This document shows positions 5,760-6,846 of a DNA stretch of 6,846 nucleotides, in pieces. The first letter of the stretch is position 1, and each line of letters begins with the position of its first letter. A model generated the notes under the pieces. That model searched no databases. It was not told where the DNA came from and saw only the letters and a program-made list of their open reading frames with translations. The translations under genes were made by a program, and so were the position numbers. Origin of the DNA: Pseudobdellovibrionaceae bacterium (GTDB taxonomy: Bacteria > Bdellovibrionota > Bdellovibrionia > Bdellovibrionales > UBA1609). The stretch is taken from assembly GCA_026712605.1 (NCBI GenBank), contig JAPORL010000017.1:1-6846 (forward strand). The letters run 5' to 3'.

Positions 5760-6846
5760 TCACTTCCTAAAAGTATCGCGACAGAATTTCATTTCTTGAG
5801 ATAAGGCAGATAGAGACTCACTACTTAATGTTTGGCTTACTAACTTGTTATGATCTTTCCAGCTTTGAGACTGTTTAGAATTATTTGTAAGTAGAGAAGA
5901 ATCATTACCTAATGCTTTTCTTACTAAATCTCTTAATCTTTCAATAGATGCATAATAACCAATTGAATCAGATAGGGAACCAAGCCAAATACCTAAAAGC
6001 TCTCCTTCTTTAGAAAACACAGGAGAACCACTTAGTCCATCAAATCCTCTGTCTAAATCTTTTTTTACAACGGAAGATTTTTTTAGTATATCAGAAAATT
6101 CTTTATTCGCAAATAAATAAGCTATAAAATATATAAGCCTTCTTGCAAACGGTTTATTAAAACGCTCTGCCTCCTTACGACTCATTCCTTCCTTAAAATA
6201 AATCCATATAAAATCTTCAGAGGTTATTAAATTACCTTTAATTTCAGTAAAGGAAGTTTCAGGAAATCCTATTGCAGTTATAGATTCTTCTTTCTTAATC
6301 CGATCAGGTAGGTCATAATTATTTATATCTAATCCTTTATACTCTTTATTTAATTGTCCACTTTCCATTTGAAGAAGAGCTAAATCAGATTTTTCATCAA
6401 CTGATAAAACTTTTAAGTAAATTTGTCTATTTCTTTCATCGATATAATCATTAAAATAGACTTTTTCACTGCCTTCAAGCAAATGGTAGGCTGTTGCTAC
6501 TATATTGGGAGAGATAAAAAAGCCTGTACCCATAACTAAAATTAAGTTTTTATCATTGTCGTACTTTGTTGCGTGTAATCTAACCACTGTTTGTTCTACA
6601 ACATCATTATATAATTGTTTATTCATACTTGTTCTAGAGAATGTAGGTTTTGGATGATATGTATTTGTATATTTAGATAAAATACGTTCAATTTCAGATA
6701 ATAAAAACTCAGGTGATCTAAAATATATATCTGTATGTTCAGATAAAATACGTTTAATTTCAGATAATAAAAACTCAGGTGATCTAACATATGTATCTGT
6801 ATGTTCAGATAAAATACGTTCAATTTCAGATAATAAAAACTCAGAT
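5760..6846 (-). CDS. Trypsin-like serine protease with N-terminal 22-residue tandem repeats (partial, start off the right edge)
   Basis: The protease part (288 residues from Met at 6626) is a chymotrypsin-fold peptidase. GTGFFISPNIVATAYHLLEG (33-52) carries His48, EKSDLALLQ (78-86) carries Asp81 and GFDGLSGSPVF (194-204) carries Ser199, so the triad is complete. His-Asp spacing (33) is usual. Asp-Ser spacing (118) is long owing to a charged, helical-looking insert at about 143-190. There is no signal peptide or PDZ domain in the visible part. Upstream of Met 6626 the same frame has no stop for 73 codons to the window edge. It encodes three 22-residue repeats (core PEFLLSEIERILSE), then a linker HPKPTFSRTS leading into the Met. 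No Shine-Dalgarno sequence precedes 6626, and no in-frame ATG, GTG or TTG lies in the visible repeats. I infer a longer protein starting beyond the window; if translation does start at 6626, the CDS is 5760-6626. Substrate unknown. Host-interaction or defence effector roles are speculative. Confidence 0.72.
   Translation of the reverse strand, partial: SEFLLSEIERILSEHTDTYVRSPEFLLSEIKRILSEHTDIYFRSPEFLLSEIERILSKYTNTYHPKPTFSRTSMNKQLYNDVVEQTVVRLHATKYDNDKNLILVMGTGFFISPNIVATAYHLLEGSEKVYFNDYIDERNRQIYLKVLSVDEKSDLALLQMESGQLNKEYKGLDINNYDLPDRIKKEESITAIGFPETSFTEIKGNLITSEDFIWIYFKEGMSRKEAERFNKPFARRLIYFIAYLFANKEFSDILKKSSVVKKDLDRGFDGLSGSPVFSKEGELLGIWLGSLSDSIGYYASIERLRDLVRKALGNDSSLLTNNSKQSQSWKDHNKLVSQTLSSESLSALSQEMKFCRDTFRK
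6645..6842 (-). repeat. Three 66-bp tandem repeats (22 codons each) at the 5' side of the protease domain
   Basis: The units at 6711-6776 and 6777-6842 differ at 3 of 66 positions. The unit at 6645-6710 matches them over its 6675-6710 part and diverges toward the protease, as expected for the last repeat of an array. The period is an exact multiple of three and one frame stays open through all units into the protease. Each encodes an amphipathic-looking block of the form PEFLLSEI(E/K)RILS(E/K)(H/Y)T followed by (D/N)(T/I)Y. Bases 6843-6846 fit the start of a further, diverged unit or a flank (Ser instead of Pro), so the array may continue beyond the window. There are no spacers, so it is not a CRISPR array. 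Confidence 0.9.

Noticed and set aside
6623..6823. 66-residue minus-strand ORF of Tyr/Leu/Asn-rich repeats
   Set aside because: It lies in a different frame of the same tandem repeats. The frame continuous with the protease gives charged, helix-like repeats and is open through the whole array, so this ORF is a shadow.
6645..6842. CRISPR array
   Set aside because: The repeats are directly contiguous with no unique spacers and form an open reading frame.

Overview
The window is AT-rich bacterial DNA with dense gene packing, A/T-ending codons (TTA for Leu, AAA for Lys) and one long non-coding gap. The ETF-ubiquinone oxidoreductase points to a respiring Gram-negative bacterium. Low GC and palindromic repeats would fit a host-associated or intracellular lineage, but I cannot place the taxon from sequence alone.

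Left part (1-1594, minus strand): a compact type II restriction-modification pair. A DNA methyltransferase with DPFMGRGTT and TSPPF motifs is followed 5 nt later by a partial gene that runs off the left edge. That partial gene carries a PD...EVK nuclease signature, so it is most likely the cognate restriction endonuclease.

Intergenic region (1595-2170): about 575 nt without a convincing gene. It holds a perfect 28-bp inverted repeat with an inner hairpin, a second 25-bp imperfect palindrome just downstream, and a diverged partial copy just upstream. It looks like a cluster of palindromic repeat elements. The promoters for the divergent methyltransferase and tmk genes must also lie here.

Centre (2171-5565): thymidylate kinase (tmk, plus strand) converges with a two-gene minus-strand unit, with only 2 nt between the stop codons. 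That unit is an ETF-ubiquinone oxidoreductase followed 27 nt later by a BioF-like alpha-oxoamine synthase. Both enzymes depart from family consensus at a cofactor-contacting position: a cluster cysteine is Thr in the first, and the PLP-site 'EAH' His is Asn in the second.

Right part (5760-6846, minus strand): a trypsin-like serine protease with an intact His/Asp/Ser triad. Its reading frame does not stop at the first Met. It stays open through at least three 22-residue (66-bp) tandem repeats to the right edge. The protease is therefore probably the C-terminal domain of a larger repeat protein whose start lies outside the window. This is the most unusual object here. With a restriction-modification system about 4 kb away, a defence or host-interaction role is possible but not shown.
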